A stretch of 64,000 nucleotides of DNA. Source: Vibrio splendidus (GTDB lineage Bacteria; Pseudomonadota; Gammaproteobacteria; Enterobacterales; Vibrionaceae). The position numbers and the translations under genes were made by a program. Numbering within the stretch: the first letter of the stretch is position 1; each line of letters opens with the position of its first letter. The notes beneath the pieces are model-generated. The model did not search any database. It was not told where the DNA came from and worked only from the letters and a program-made list of their open reading frames with translations. Of this stretch, positions 32,613-40,762 are shown piece after piece. The stretch is from positions 1-64,000 of the forward strand of contig NZ_LNRF01000008.1 of assembly GCF_001557875.1 (NCBI RefSeq), given 5' to 3'.

Positions 32613-34163
32613 TTAAAATCGAGCGACTCCTTTTCTTAACTCATTCAAGCTCAGTACACTTTGCTCATACTGCTTTTTGCTGTCTTCCATTAGGTCGTGA
32701 GAAGCTTCAGCTTTACTATGGATAGAAAGAATATTCTGATTAATCTCTTCAGAAACATTAACTTGTTCTTCAATTGCGACGGCGATTTGGTTATTCCTAT
32801 CAACCACTCCCTGTACCTTTTCACTCAATAACGTAAGGCTTTCTAGAGTCGATTGAATCGTTGTTTGAGTACGTTTAGCTTTTTCAGTGCCATTATTAAC
32901 GGCCGTAACTGACTGACCACTGCCTGTGCATAGCTTTTCAATAACCGCTTGAATCTCTGTTGTTGCTTCTTGTGTTTTTTGAGCTAGCACTCGTACTTCA
33001 TCCGCCACTACCGAGAACCCTCTTCCAGAGTCGCCCGCTCGTGCAGCTTCTATCGCGGCATTGAGAGCTAACAGGTTGGTTTGGTCTGCAATCGCGTTAA
33101 TCATCTCAATAACGGAGCTTATTTGCTGCGTCTCTCTCTCTACAGACAGCGATATTGTCGATATATTGTCTAATTCATTAGTCAGCTCGACAAAGTTTTC
33201 TTCTACTTGGTTTAGTTCGTTCTGACAAGATAATAGCTCTTGTTGGGTGCTAAAGGTGGAATCTAGAGTACCTTGTGCATTTTGAGAGATTTCGCTTGAA
33301 GCCGCCTGCATTTCATTAATAGCTGTCGCTGCCATATCAATTTCTGTTTTCTGACTTTCAAGGTTTTCAGACACCGTTGCGTTCGACTCAGCTGTTTTAT
33401 TCGCCTGCATTAGGGTTAATTCACATGAATCACTCACCGAAATTCGGATTCTTCCTAATAACGCTTTTGCATATTGTTTCCGTACCTTCATTCCTAAAGC
33501 AATTTCGGAGAGATCATCTACCTTACCAAAATAAATATGCTCCATTAGGGGATTATTGAATTCATTTTTCGCTATTTTACAAATACTCTCCAAACGACGC
33601 GTGAAAATATAAATTGATGCAGTCCCTCCGAAAAAGAGCAATGAGAAACTTTGTAGTACAGTTAGGAATTGGTTAATATGGAGTGCATAAACAATCCCTA
33701 TTAATAATAAGGATATGAAAGTTTGACGCTGCCAAAGCCTTGTTTTTGGTAACATGAGTTTGAATGGTGTTTTTCCTTTATTTAAAATTCCATACGCTTT
33801 TTCTGCTCGTTCAACATATTCTCTTTTTGGTTTAAACCGAACCGACTGATATTCAACAATCTCGTTGTTTTCTTTTAACGGAGAAGCAAAAGCGTCAACC
33901 CAGTAATAGCCGCCACCTTTTCGTTGGTTTTTAACCATACCCATCCAGTTATTTCCTAACTGAATATGACCCCATAGGTCTTTAAATGCGGCTTTAGGCA
34001 TATCACCGTGACGAACTACATTGTGATATTCACCTATTAGCTCTCCTTCTTTGTAGCCTGCTACTTCGTTAAAGTGTGGGCTTGCGTACTTGATCTTGCT
34101 TGAAGGGTCTGTCACTGAAATTAAATTGTACGACTCTGGGTAATCATACTCTTGCTCTACCAT
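32613..34163 (-). CDS. Aer-like chemoreceptor with N-terminal PAS domain
   Basis: 516 residues. The N-terminal PAS domain resembles the FAD-binding PAS of Aer: SVTDPSSKIKYASPHFNEVAGYKEGELIG, HNVVRHGDMPKAAFKDLW, GNNWMGMVKNQRKGGGYYWVDAFASP. Then come a short hydrophobic hairpin (FISLLLIGIVYALHINQFL, SFSLLFFGGTASIYIF), a HAMP-like linker, and the receptor signalling domain with the tip IADQTNLLALNAAIEAARAGDSGRGFSVVADEVR. Aer proteins sense redox state and direct energy taxis. The full Aer set of FAD ligands cannot be checked by eye. Orphan receptor. Confidence 0.93.
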   Translation of the reverse strand: MVEQEYDYPESYNLISVTDPSSKIKYASPHFNEVAGYKEGELIGEYHNVVRHGDMPKAAFKDLWGHIQLGNNWMGMVKNQRKGGGYYWVDAFASPLKENNEIVEYQSVRFKPKREYVERAEKAYGILNKGKTPFKLMLPKTRLWQRQTFISLLLIGIVYALHINQFLTVLQSFSLLFFGGTASIYIFTRRLESICKIAKNEFNNPLMEHIYFGKVDDLSEIALGMKVRKQYAKALLGRIRISVSDSCELTLMQANKTAESNATVSENLESQKTEIDMAATAINEMQAASSEISQNAQGTLDSTFSTQQELLSCQNELNQVEENFVELTNELDNISTISLSVERETQQISSVIEMINAIADQTNLLALNAAIEAARAGDSGRGFSVVADEVRVLAQKTQEATTEIQAVIEKLCTGSGQSVTAVNNGTEKAKRTQTTIQSTLESLTLLSEKVQGVVDRNNQIAVAIEEQVNVSEEINQNILSIHSKAEASHDLMEDSKKQYEQSVLSLNELRKGVARF

Positions 34164-34781
34164 AAAATGCTTCCCTGTTTAAACTAGATAACAATCAACT
34201 TGTTGTGCGGCCATCCATATCACACTGTGCTGAAAGTAAAGGCACTTACTGCTCACCTCATTGACTCAACGGCTATTCGCTATTGAGTCAACGAAATTTT
34301 TACCCAAGTAAGACGAACACCACTCACATCAATGCCATCAATTTCATAATGACGTTAGATAAGACTAGCTTATGAAAAGTAAAGTGGGGGCGTTAAACAT
34401 CTCCCCCGGCAAGAGTGAAGCGCATTTACCTACACACTACCTTGCTCACAAACTTTATCACTAAGAAAGCAGCACCAATGTATAATTAAACTCTAATATA
34501 GCAATGAAATAAATTTTTTAATTTTCACCTTGATATTTCGACAAACTTGAGCTTATTTACCTGTTGCTCTGAACTCAATTCTTGTGAGGTTAATGAAATC
34601 ACCCCCAAAATAGGATTAATTATCAATTATACTTTAGTATTTATTTAGGCTCTCATTATGAAATGAAACTATTAAAATTTATAATAATCACTAAATTAAA
34701 ATATTATCAAAATCACCTTGATTATGAACACAATCTATCCTTTACTATGCAACTAGTATAAAAATATATTAAAGGAAACTT
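34164..34781. other. AT-rich intergenic region before a small gene
   Basis: About 620 bp with no convincing gene. It holds the promoter of the Aer-like gene on its left. TTGACTCAA at 34261 and TTGAGTCAA at 34283 form a 9-bp inverted repeat with a 13-base loop, followed by ACGAAATTTTT, a possible weak terminator. From 34480 to 34740 the sequence is very A+T-rich. Confidence 0.4.
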
Positions 34782-34961
34782 ATGAATGTATTAGACAAGG
34801 ATTGCTTACTACAATTAGTCATTGATAACTTTCAAGAAGATGTCGCAAAGTCTGTTGATTTCAGCACTGGTGAAGTTGGTATAATGTATACCAATCTTGA
34901 TCATAACCTTATTTTTTGTGTGGATTTATCTATTGTGGAAAAAATATATTCGACGAGATAA
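34782..34961 (+). CDS. 59-residue protein of unknown function
   Basis: An ATG preceded by AAAGGAAA at good distance opens 59 codons ending in TAA. The product begins MNVLDKDCLLQLVIDNFQED and contains SVDFSTGEVGIMYTNLDHN, with no signal or membrane segment. Its composition is ordinary and the ribosome site is good, but I recognise no family. It sits in an A+T-rich stretch upstream of a long hairpin. Confidence 0.5.
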   Translation: MNVLDKDCLLQLVIDNFQEDVAKSVDFSTGEVGIMYTNLDHNLIFCVDLSIVEKIYSTR

Positions 34962-34991
34962 ATCCCGAATAATCTGAACTCATGAGCAATG

Positions 34992-35040
34992 TTATCTTTG
35001 AAGTTGATAATTTCAAATAAGTTGTAAACTTCAAAGATAA
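34992..35040 (+). other. 14-bp perfect hairpin after the 59-residue gene
   Basis: TTATCTTTGAAGTT and AACTTCAAAGATAA pair perfectly around a 21-base loop, 30 bp after the stop codon of the small gene. The T-tract expected of a terminator is missing. It may be an RNA-stabilising 3' structure or an operator. Confidence 0.6.
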
Positions 35041-35326
35041 TAACTTGTTCGTCAATCAAGCCCTGCTTTCAATACGCTGGTAATGCAAGAGGCACTGACA
35101 TAAATATTTTAAACCCATTTCCACTCATACCCGCTTCGCTTAATAGGTGTATCCGGCAGAACAAACCTCTTCCAAAAACGAAACTTTAGCTTACTGGTTT
35201 TAAGCGGATATCGCATTGACGGCTATTCTTGAGAAGCGCATGCTTTTGTTTCCGAGCAGAAGCGTTCTTGGTCGTATTGATAGTGTCAAATGCCCAAAGC
35301 TTGTTCTGTGTAACGCACCTAATTGA

Positions 35327-35542
35327 ATGACAAGTCACATGAATAAAATTGTAATGTTAGTAATGGGGTTGCTTTTCACAAGTCGATTGTTTGCCAGTAT
35401 TGTGCCGCATGTAGGCCAACTTGAGCATGATGCTCCTATCTTGATTCGTTCGGCACTTATTGTCGGTGTTGCGGCTTATCTGGTTTGGACAGCATTCAAG
35501 TACTTCAAGAAAAATAAAGCCGCTGGTTCTGAGCAACTCTAG
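35327..35542 (+). CDS. Small membrane protein of unknown function
   Basis: 71 residues, or 67 if the second ATG at 35339 is used. One hydrophobic segment near the start (IVMLVMGLLFTSRLFASI) could be a signal or anchor, and a second (LIRSALIVGVAAYLVWTAFKYF) spans the membrane before a basic tail KKNKAAGSEQL. No family recognised. It is close to, and convergent with, the glutamate-receptor-like gene. The 290 bp before it, after the hairpin, show no other gene. Confidence 0.6.
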   Translation: MTSHMNKIVMLVMGLLFTSRLFASIVPHVGQLEHDAPILIRSALIVGVAAYLVWTAFKYFKKNKAAGSEQL

Positions 35543-35584
35543 CAGAAAGAGCTTGGAAGCCCTGGTGTAGCTAATTTACTTAAA

Positions 35585-36676
35585 CTACTTATCCGCAAAG
35601 TATTCGACCAGTATTTTGCGCCACTTCCGTGACTCACGAATTTTCAATAGTGCTCGGTTTATCTCTTCTTCGTATTGGTTGTTTTCAGTGATGATAAAGC
35701 CATAATTTTGCTTTTCTAACTGATAAGGCAGAACCTCTAAATCCTCAAATTGCCCGCCTATCCTACCATTACCAATCATGTATTTGAGCACCACATCATC
35801 AGCGACAATCGCTTCAACCTCACCATCCTCTAAAGCTGCTAATAGCCTTGGCATATCAATGTAACTCTTGTGTCGAATACCAAAGCTTGTGAGCATCAAA
35901 GAAGAAGTCGTTGCTACTTTGGCACCCACCTCCACTCCCGCAAGATCATTCACTCCTTTGATATGGGAAGAGCCTTGGCTTAGAGTAAGTTTACTAGCTA
36001 ACACGGCAGTAATACTTGCGATAAAAAGCATACTAAACACGCCAATAAACACCGTGGCAATTCGTCCAGTTAGGCTCTTAAACTCAAAGTAATTGAATGG
36101 ACCACGAGTGATGAAAAGTAAACCCAGTATGAAGCTTTCTAGCCACCGACCGGTTCGGCTTTTCATCGAGTAGAGCTTTTCGTTCTCTCCATGCTCCAAT
36201 AGGTAGAAAAACGCCCCAATCACGCCTGATATAAAGACGATGACACCAATGATAATCCACAATGCAGGGTTCAAAAATATAGCGCGCAAGGTATGAAGAT
36301 AACCTTGCTTCTTAACGGCGATAGCGAGGTGAGTTTCGTAGAAGGAATGGGAAAAATCAGCAAACAGCTCACGTTCTGGCGTTATTGAAATGCAAGAGAC
36401 GCCGATGTCAATTTGCTTGATTTCAATCGCATTGAGTAAGTCACCCAAGGGGCGGTTCTCTACTGTAAACTCAACGTTCATTTCTTGTGCAATTCTCTCC
36501 CAAAGTTCAATACTCAGGCCGTTCCATTCATTTTCCATCGAACTAATCACAAATGGAGGACATGGATAAACACCGACTTTAAGCGGCGCGGAAGAAGCAT
36601 AACTACTGAAGAATGGAAAAAGTAAGACGATTGATAGAACACAATACTGGAATGTCGATTTGAAGAATTTTGGCAT
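35585..36676 (-). CDS. Ionotropic-glutamate-receptor-like ligand-gated channel (GluR0-type layout)
   Basis: 363 residues. After a signal peptide (ending near residue 29) comes the first half of a periplasmic amino-acid-binding domain (LKVGVYPCPPFVISS; SITPERELFADFS with R102 where receptors bind the ligand carboxylate). Then a membrane helix at 139-161, a re-entrant stretch near 178-195 (RWLESFILGLLFITRGP), a second helix at 206-229 ending FIASITAVLASKLTLS, and the second half of the binding domain (VEAIVADDVVLKYM). S1-M1-P-M2-S2 is the layout of prokaryotic glutamate receptors such as GluR0. The second helix resembles the SYTANLAAF signature of animal receptors. The P region has no TVGYGD, so ion selectivity is unclear. 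Single gene. Confidence 0.82.
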   Translation of the reverse strand: MPKFFKSTFQYCVLSIVLLFPFFSSYASSAPLKVGVYPCPPFVISSMENEWNGLSIELWERIAQEMNVEFTVENRPLGDLLNAIEIKQIDIGVSCISITPERELFADFSHSFYETHLAIAVKKQGYLHTLRAIFLNPALWIIIGVIVFISGVIGAFFYLLEHGENEKLYSMKSRTGRWLESFILGLLFITRGPFNYFEFKSLTGRIATVFIGVFSMLFIASITAVLASKLTLSQGSSHIKGVNDLAGVEVGAKVATTSSLMLTSFGIRHKSYIDMPRLLAALEDGEVEAIVADDVVLKYMIGNGRIGGQFEDLEVLPYQLEKQNYGFIITENNQYEEEINRALLKIRESRKWRKILVEYFADK

Positions 36677-36896
36677 CAGCAGCCCTCCGAGAAAAGGCAG
36701 TGATGAATTGAATCAAGTGCGGGGAAACTCGCTCTAATGAACGGATTCAAGCGCGCTCAGGAGCTAAAAGATGGATAGTTAATTCAATACTGCCCTACTA
36801 GTTTTTTCGTTACTACATTAACTATAGAAAACCTCTATTTATTGTGCAAAAGAACGGAATCAACAAACTAGCACCATCCAAGCTGTCGATCGATAA

Positions 36897-37352
36897 CTAG
36901 GGTGATGACATAAACTGGCTTTGTGCCGACGAACACAACGCTCCGTTCTGAGTGATTTTACTCTCTAAGAAGTGAATATTACGCCTGCTTTTGACCCATT
37001 GCGCGCGAATTTCCAACTCTTGACCAATCGCGATTGGGTGATGAAAGCGAGACGTCAAACTCACCGTCATCGCATTGATACTGTTCTGAAATAGACAATA
37101 CAACATCGCGCTGTCATGCAGTGTGGTAACAATGCCGCCCTGCATAATACCATCGTAGCCCTCGGCTTTATCTGTTGGTACAATCTTGGCTCTGGTTTCA
37201 TATTTAACTAAAGCTTCATACTTATCCAAAGTTTCATGCTTAGCTAAAACTTCGCGCTCGCTATTAGCTTCAAATGTTATTGGGCTGTCTGAGAAAAAAC
37301 CTTGGCTGCACACTTGGCAACGCCGATGATTGTGTGGAATGAAGATATTCAT
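36897..37352 (-). CDS. PaaI-family hot-dog thioesterase
   Basis: 151 residues with the hot-dog core: DGIMQGGIVTTLHDSAMLY (helix and active-site region), AMTVSLTSRFHHPIAIGQELEIRAQW, and the final strand. An N-terminal extension contains HNHRRCQVCSQGF with a CxxC and several His, possibly metal-binding, and a Lys/Glu-rich repeat-like part (VLAKHETLDKYEALVKYE). It probably hydrolyses acyl-CoA; the substrate is unknown. The start has AAAGG upstream. It is divergent from the DUF134 gene. Confidence 0.8.
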   Translation of the reverse strand: MNIFIPHNHRRCQVCSQGFFSDSPITFEANSEREVLAKHETLDKYEALVKYETRAKIVPTDKAEGYDGIMQGGIVTTLHDSAMLYCLFQNSINAMTVSLTSRFHHPIAIGQELEIRAQWVKSRRNIHFLESKITQNGALCSSAQSQFMSSP

Positions 37353-37388
37353 ACTGACCTTTTTACCCTTAGATTCCTAGAGATTGAT

Positions 37389-37667
37389 ATGGCTCGACCA
37401 AAAAAACATCGCCAGTTGTGTACTCGTGCGGCTTACTCTTGTTTTAAGCCCAATGGTGTTCCTATGGACGAGCTTCATAAAGAAGAATTGCTATTGGAAG
37501 AGCTCGAAGCCTTGCGCTTGGCTGATCAAGAAGGCCTGAGCCAGCTTGAAGCCGCTGAACAAATGCAGGTGTCTCGCCAAACATTCGGTAACATCATCAA
37601 GCGTGCACGAGCTAAAGTCGCCAAGTGCATCGTCAATGGTCACGCGTTGGTGATTCAAAGCGGTTAA
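37389..37667 (+). CDS. DUF134 family helix-turn-helix protein
   Basis: 92 residues from ATG (the frame is open upstream). It begins MARPKKHRQLCTR and has the sigma-70 region 4-like helix-turn-helix EGLSQLEAAEQMQVSRQTFGNIIKRARAKVA. DUF134 proteins are usually encoded next to NifX/NifB-type (dinitrogenase cofactor) domain genes, as here, where such a gene lies just beyond on the opposite strand. They are thought to be DNA-binding regulators; targets are unknown. Confidence 0.88.
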   Translation: MARPKKHRQLCTRAAYSCFKPNGVPMDELHKEELLLEELEALRLADQEGLSQLEAAEQMQVSRQTFGNIIKRARAKVAKCIVNGHALVIQSG

Positions 37668-37744
37668 TTCACGTGTTAGCCAGAAGTTATTTAACTCAGC
37701 GAGCGAGAACTCTAGATGCTTAGCTCGATACTTAGCTTTGATAC

Positions 37745-37942
37745 TTAGCTTGATGGCTCAGTAATCTGATATAGCTTTCTGCTTTGCCCTTCACACACAT
37801 CCTTGCAATTGCATTCACGCTCAATATCTAACTGCGCCAATCCTCCACAACTGCCTTTGATTGGCTTGCGCGAAAAAATCACGCCTATCGCCATCAATGT
37901 AACGACTCCGACAAACCCCAATAGCGTCAACAAAAAGGTCAT
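37745..37942 (-). CDS. NqrM-like (DUF539) membrane protein
   Basis: 65 residues with one N-terminal membrane helix (FLLTLLGFVGVVTLMAIGVIF) and four cysteines in SCGGLAQL and ECNCKDVC. This is the pattern of NqrM, which inserts iron between NqrD and NqrE of the sodium-pumping NADH:quinone oxidoreductase. The usual nqrM is next to the nqr operon, absent here, so this is probably a paralogue. Its start overlaps the stop of the NifX-like gene by four bases, so the two proteins are made together. Confidence 0.8.
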   Translation of the reverse strand: MTFLLTLLGFVGVVTLMAIGVIFSRKPIKGSCGGLAQLDIERECNCKDVCEGQSRKLYQITEPSS

Positions 37943-38385
37943 TTTCGAAACCCTTGAATAGCGCCTAACTGATTAGGGTGTGCCATTAGGATCGAAGCTT
38001 GTTTTTTGTGCCCTTTATCTCCGCACGTTTTACTGCTGCACCCGCTATTTCTCGGCTCTCGACCATAATCGAGATCGATTACTTCCCGTAGATTGTCGAA
38101 ATCCAAAGTCCCGATTTCTGCCTTACCTGTCGACGCCAAGACTCGAATATCGTTATTAAACAAATGCGCCAACATTTTCTTCCCGATGTGACGAACCACC
38201 ACAGCCTTTACATCGTAAGATTTAACGACAGACATCCATTGCTTCTTCTTGTTGCACGGATTGTCAGATTCAACCAAAGGGATGAGATGCTTGATTTGTC
38301 GTTGTTCATCGACAATGGCGATCTGGGGAGAACGAGCAAAATGGTTGCCGACATGAAGGTCGCGGCAAGGTACTGCGTATAACAT
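37939..38385 (-). CDS. NifX/NifB-domain (dinitrogenase Fe-Mo cofactor family) protein
   Basis: 148 residues with the COG1433 alpha/beta fold: MLYAVPCRDLHVGNHFARSPQIAIVD, VVVRHIGKKMLAHLFNNDIRVL. The C-terminal part has Cys residues (SGCSSKTCGDKGH) that may hold a metal or Fe-S group. No nitrogenase genes are present; outside diazotrophs such proteins are linked with Fe-S cluster carriage. The coupling to an NqrM-like iron protein and the DUF134 regulator suggests a small iron or Fe-S assembly unit. Confidence 0.83.
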   Translation of the reverse strand: MLYAVPCRDLHVGNHFARSPQIAIVDEQRQIKHLIPLVESDNPCNKKKQWMSVVKSYDVKAVVVRHIGKKMLAHLFNNDIRVLASTGKAEIGTLDFDNLREVIDLDYGREPRNSGCSSKTCGDKGHKKQASILMAHPNQLGAIQGFRK

Positions 38386-38624
38386 AGTAACTTCCTGTTA
38401 TTGATGATCAGGTGTTCATAATACGCCCAGTTACTGGCATATGCCAATAACTATCGTGTGCAAGATTAGATTTACCGTTTGCAGAGATCCTAATGACAAG
38501 TAGAAGAGATCTGATTAAATGAAAGGTTTCAATTGAATGCGGCGGTTAAAATCTGCACAATCGCTCAATATGGAAACCTGACACGCACGATAAGGAAATC
38601 ACTATCTCATCAACGATTCTTTGG

Positions 38625-39449
38625 ATGATAGGCACTCTGATGTCATTCAGTTTGATGGCCATCGGAGCACGAGAGCTCAGCGGTAACATCAGTACATATC
38701 AAGTATTACTTGTGCGAAGCATCATTGGTTTGTGCGTCGTGTCATCTCTGATCTTCGCGTCTAAGCAAAAGGAACTGTTCTCGACAAAGCGACTGCGTTT
38801 GCATAGCCTACGTAATGTCTTTCACTTTGGAGGGCAGTTTGGCTGGTTTGTTGGAATTGGATTACTTCCCCTATCGGAAGTGTTCGCGCTTGAATTCACC
38901 GTCCCACTTTGGACAGCTCTATTGGCGAGCCTCTTCCTGGGTGAAAGCCTGACACTTAAGAAAATGATGGCTATCGCATTAGGGTTACTCGGCGTTGTCA
39001 TCATTGTTCAACCGACTCAAGATGTCATAAATGCCGGAGCTGTTGTCGTGTTGTGTGCAGCGTTTTGTTACGCGGTCGCGCATACGTCCACCAAATCATT
39101 GGCCAACACTGAGGCTCCGCTGACCATCCTGTTTTACATGTGTTTAATCCAACTGCCGATTGGCTTGATTCTGTCTTGGCAAGTATTCAAAACACCTTCA
39201 ACTCTAGAATCGGCTTGGTTGTCACTCGTCGCCCTTTCGGCGCTCTCCGCTCATTATTGTTTGACCAAAGCCATGAAGAACGCTGAAGTAACTCTGGTGA
39301 TGATACTCGATTTTTTCAGGCTTCCTGTTATCGCAGTAGTTGGGATTTTACTTTACGACGAGCCATTGACGTTCGCGCTAATCATTGGTGGTGTGGTGAT
39401 GCTGATCGGTAACCTATTCGTTACTTACAAAGGTCGTCGGCCTTCGTAG
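38625..39449 (+). CDS. EamA-family (DMT) transporter
   Basis: 274 residues with nine to ten membrane helices and two EamA repeats (FALEFTVPLWTALLASLFLGESLTLKKMMAIALGLLGVVII in part; ALSAHYCLTKAMKNAEVTLVMILDFFRLPVIAVVG). The first helix is short at this ATG, which lacks a ribosome site, whereas AAGGAA at 38592 is 6 bp before an in-frame ATC at 38604. A non-AUG start or a mutated start codon is possible (see findings). Substrate unknown. Single gene. Confidence 0.82.
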   Translation: MIGTLMSFSLMAIGARELSGNISTYQVLLVRSIIGLCVVSSLIFASKQKELFSTKRLRLHSLRNVFHFGGQFGWFVGIGLLPLSEVFALEFTVPLWTALLASLFLGESLTLKKMMAIALGLLGVVIIVQPTQDVINAGAVVVLCAAFCYAVAHTSTKSLANTEAPLTILFYMCLIQLPIGLILSWQVFKTPSTLESAWLSLVALSALSAHYCLTKAMKNAEVTLVMILDFFRLPVIAVVGILLYDEPLTFALIIGGVVMLIGNLFVTYKGRRPS

Positions 39450-39550
39450 CCGATAAAACAATAACAGGCAAACCCGACCACTAAAGCGCAATTTTGTTTA
39501 GCTGTGTTTACGCGTCTAGCTAAACGGCTTAAGCCTCTTTGCCCAAATAA

Positions 39551-39575
39551 AATTGCCTCGCACTTGCGGGGCCTT
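39551..39575 (+). terminator. Terminator after the DMT transporter gene
   Basis: GCCTCGC / GCGGGGC with a 4-base loop and a G-T pair, followed by CTTTCTTT. It lies 100 bp after the stop codon. Confidence 0.6.
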
Positions 39576-39635
39576 TCTTTATACAAAGCAACTCAACTCC
39601 CCCTCTCTTAGCGCTGAACTTCAAATAACCACATA

Positions 39636-39672
39636 TACTAGGGGGTAGTATTTTATACTGGGGAGGGGTATA
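39636..39672 (+). promoter_or_regulatory. Two RcnR-type operators upstream of an unknown gene
   Basis: TACTAGGGGGTAGTA (39636-39650) fits the RcnR pattern TACT-N6-N-AGTA with a G tract. TATACTGGGGAGGGGTATA (39654-39672) is a second, less regular G-rich site. They lie 65-100 bp before the gene at 39737. RcnR binds such sites and releases them with nickel or cobalt. The regulator gene itself is 700 bp away. Confidence 0.75.
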
Positions 39673-39736
39673 GTTTTTTGAACGCAATATCATGAGCTTC
39701 ACCAACCCTATTACCAGATAAGAGAAGAGTTTCTGA

Positions 39737-40174
39737 ATGAAAGACGTTAAGGGTGTATTCCGCAACCTAGAGAAAATGCTGCGCAAAGCGAACTGGTTTG
39801 AAGATGGTTGGGAAATTTATAACCGTGGCGAGTACCTTCAGCTATACAAAGAGAATTGGTTCAACCAGAATCAAGGTGGCGTCCACTTTGAAACCTTTAT
39901 TGAAGGGCCTCAGGTTAAACAAAAGGCCTTTCCTATCTGCATGCATGCGGAAGAAGACTGCCCTGCCCAACCTGAATTTATACGTCAGTTCAAAGAGTTG
40001 GAACAAAGCCGTATTGAAAGTTGGAAAGGATACAAAACCCAAGATAACAGTTACGGTATTTGTCAGCGAACACTGCCTTTGAATTTCAAAAACCTTGAAC
40101 AGCGTTTGTTCGAAGAATTCAACCGACTACGAGCGCTTGAAGCGAGTGTCGATAAGGTGCTAGAGAGACTATAA
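39737..40174 (+). CDS. Protein of unknown function, probably RcnR-regulated
   Basis: 145 residues with no signal or membrane segment. It begins MKDVKGVFRNLEKMLRKANWF and contains a Trp/Tyr-rich part (FEDGWEIYNRGEYLQLYKENW), GGVHFETFIEGPQ, CMHAEEDCPAQPEF and a C-terminal coiled-coil-like helix. Cys and His in ICMHAEEDC could bind metal. I recognise no family. Two RcnR-type boxes precede it, so nickel/cobalt-responsive expression is likely. A DUF1289 gene follows 48 bp later and may be co-transcribed. Confidence 0.75.
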   Translation: MKDVKGVFRNLEKMLRKANWFEDGWEIYNRGEYLQLYKENWFNQNQGGVHFETFIEGPQVKQKAFPICMHAEEDCPAQPEFIRQFKELEQSRIESWKGYKTQDNSYGICQRTLPLNFKNLEQRLFEEFNRLRALEASVDKVLERL

Positions 40175-40222
40175 CTCAGACAAGCTATAACTAAGACAGG
40201 CTTTAATAGGACAGATTCTAAA

Positions 40223-40402
40223 ATGAAAAAGAAAAAAAGCCCGTGTATCGACATGTGTGACTTTTCAAACAGTAAAGGTTGGTGCTTGGGGTGTGGTCGA
40301 ACTCGAGAAGAGTGTAAGGCTTGGAAAACGATGAAGCCTTACGCCGTTAATGCTTTAAAGAAAGAGCTAGTGAAAAGAAAATCACAAATGAAAGCTCAAT
40401 AA
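40223..40402 (+). CDS. DUF1289 family small Cys-rich protein
   Basis: 59 residues: KKKKSPCIDMCDFSNSKG, then WCLGCGRTREECKAWKTM. The four conserved Cys pairs (CxxxC, CxxC, C) are the DUF1289 signature, presumably a zinc or Fe-S site. Function is unknown in the family. It follows the RcnR-controlled unknown gene and is convergent with rcnR, whose stop codon is 10 bp away. Confidence 0.85.
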   Translation: MKKKKSPCIDMCDFSNSKGWCLGCGRTREECKAWKTMKPYAVNALKKELVKRKSQMKAQ

Positions 40403-40411
40403 ATCAGACCT

Positions 40412-40687
40412 TTATTTGATGTAAGAGTCTAAAACTTTAAGTACTACTTCCATATCTTCTTCACGCTGATCCTTGTCATCTTCTAGCACAACATGTTCTA
40501 GGAGATGGCCTTTAATCACTTCTCTCATCAAGCCGTTGACCGCACCACGAATGGCCGCTATCTGCTGCAATACATCCTGACATTGCTGCTCTTCATTATC
40601 CAACATCTTCTTTAGGCCATTCACCTGACCTTGTATTTTGCTGACTCGAGCCTTTAGCTTTTTCTGATCTTTGGCTGTGTGCGACAT
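40412..40687 (-). CDS. rcnR: Nickel/cobalt-responsive repressor RcnR
   Basis: 91 residues, very close to E. coli RcnR (LQQIAAIRGAVNGLMREVIKGH, EEDMEVVLKVLDSYIK). The metal ligands are retained: H3, C36 (one residue shifted by an insertion), H61 and H65. Together they distinguish RcnR from the formaldehyde sensor FrmR, which lacks H3 in this form. It binds DNA as a tetramer through TACT-G6-N-AGTA sites and lets go when nickel or cobalt binds. A near-perfect site lies 62 bp upstream of its own start, so it is probably autoregulated. No rcnA in the narrow sense is adjacent; zevB is RcnA-related. Confidence 0.9.
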   Translation of the reverse strand: MSHTAKDQKKLKARVSKIQGQVNGLKKMLDNEEQQCQDVLQQIAAIRGAVNGLMREVIKGHLLEHVVLEDDKDQREEDMEVVLKVLDSYIK

Positions 40688-40748
40688 AGCATTTTTTACT
40701 CACGTGACTGAATGAAAAGGGATAGAGCGTAATGTAGCACCTTATTTA

Positions 40749-40762
40749 TACTGGGGGGTAGT
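40749..40762. promoter_or_regulatory. RcnR-type operator between rcnR and zevA
   Basis: TACTGGGGGGTAGT matches TACT-G6-N-AGTA except at the last base. It lies 62 bp upstream of rcnR and 274 bp upstream of zevA. Control of rcnR itself is the simplest reading. Confidence 0.8.

Noticed and set aside
37939..38385. Nitrogen fixation gene
   Set aside because: The NifX/NifB-type domain occurs widely without nitrogenase, and no nif genes are present.
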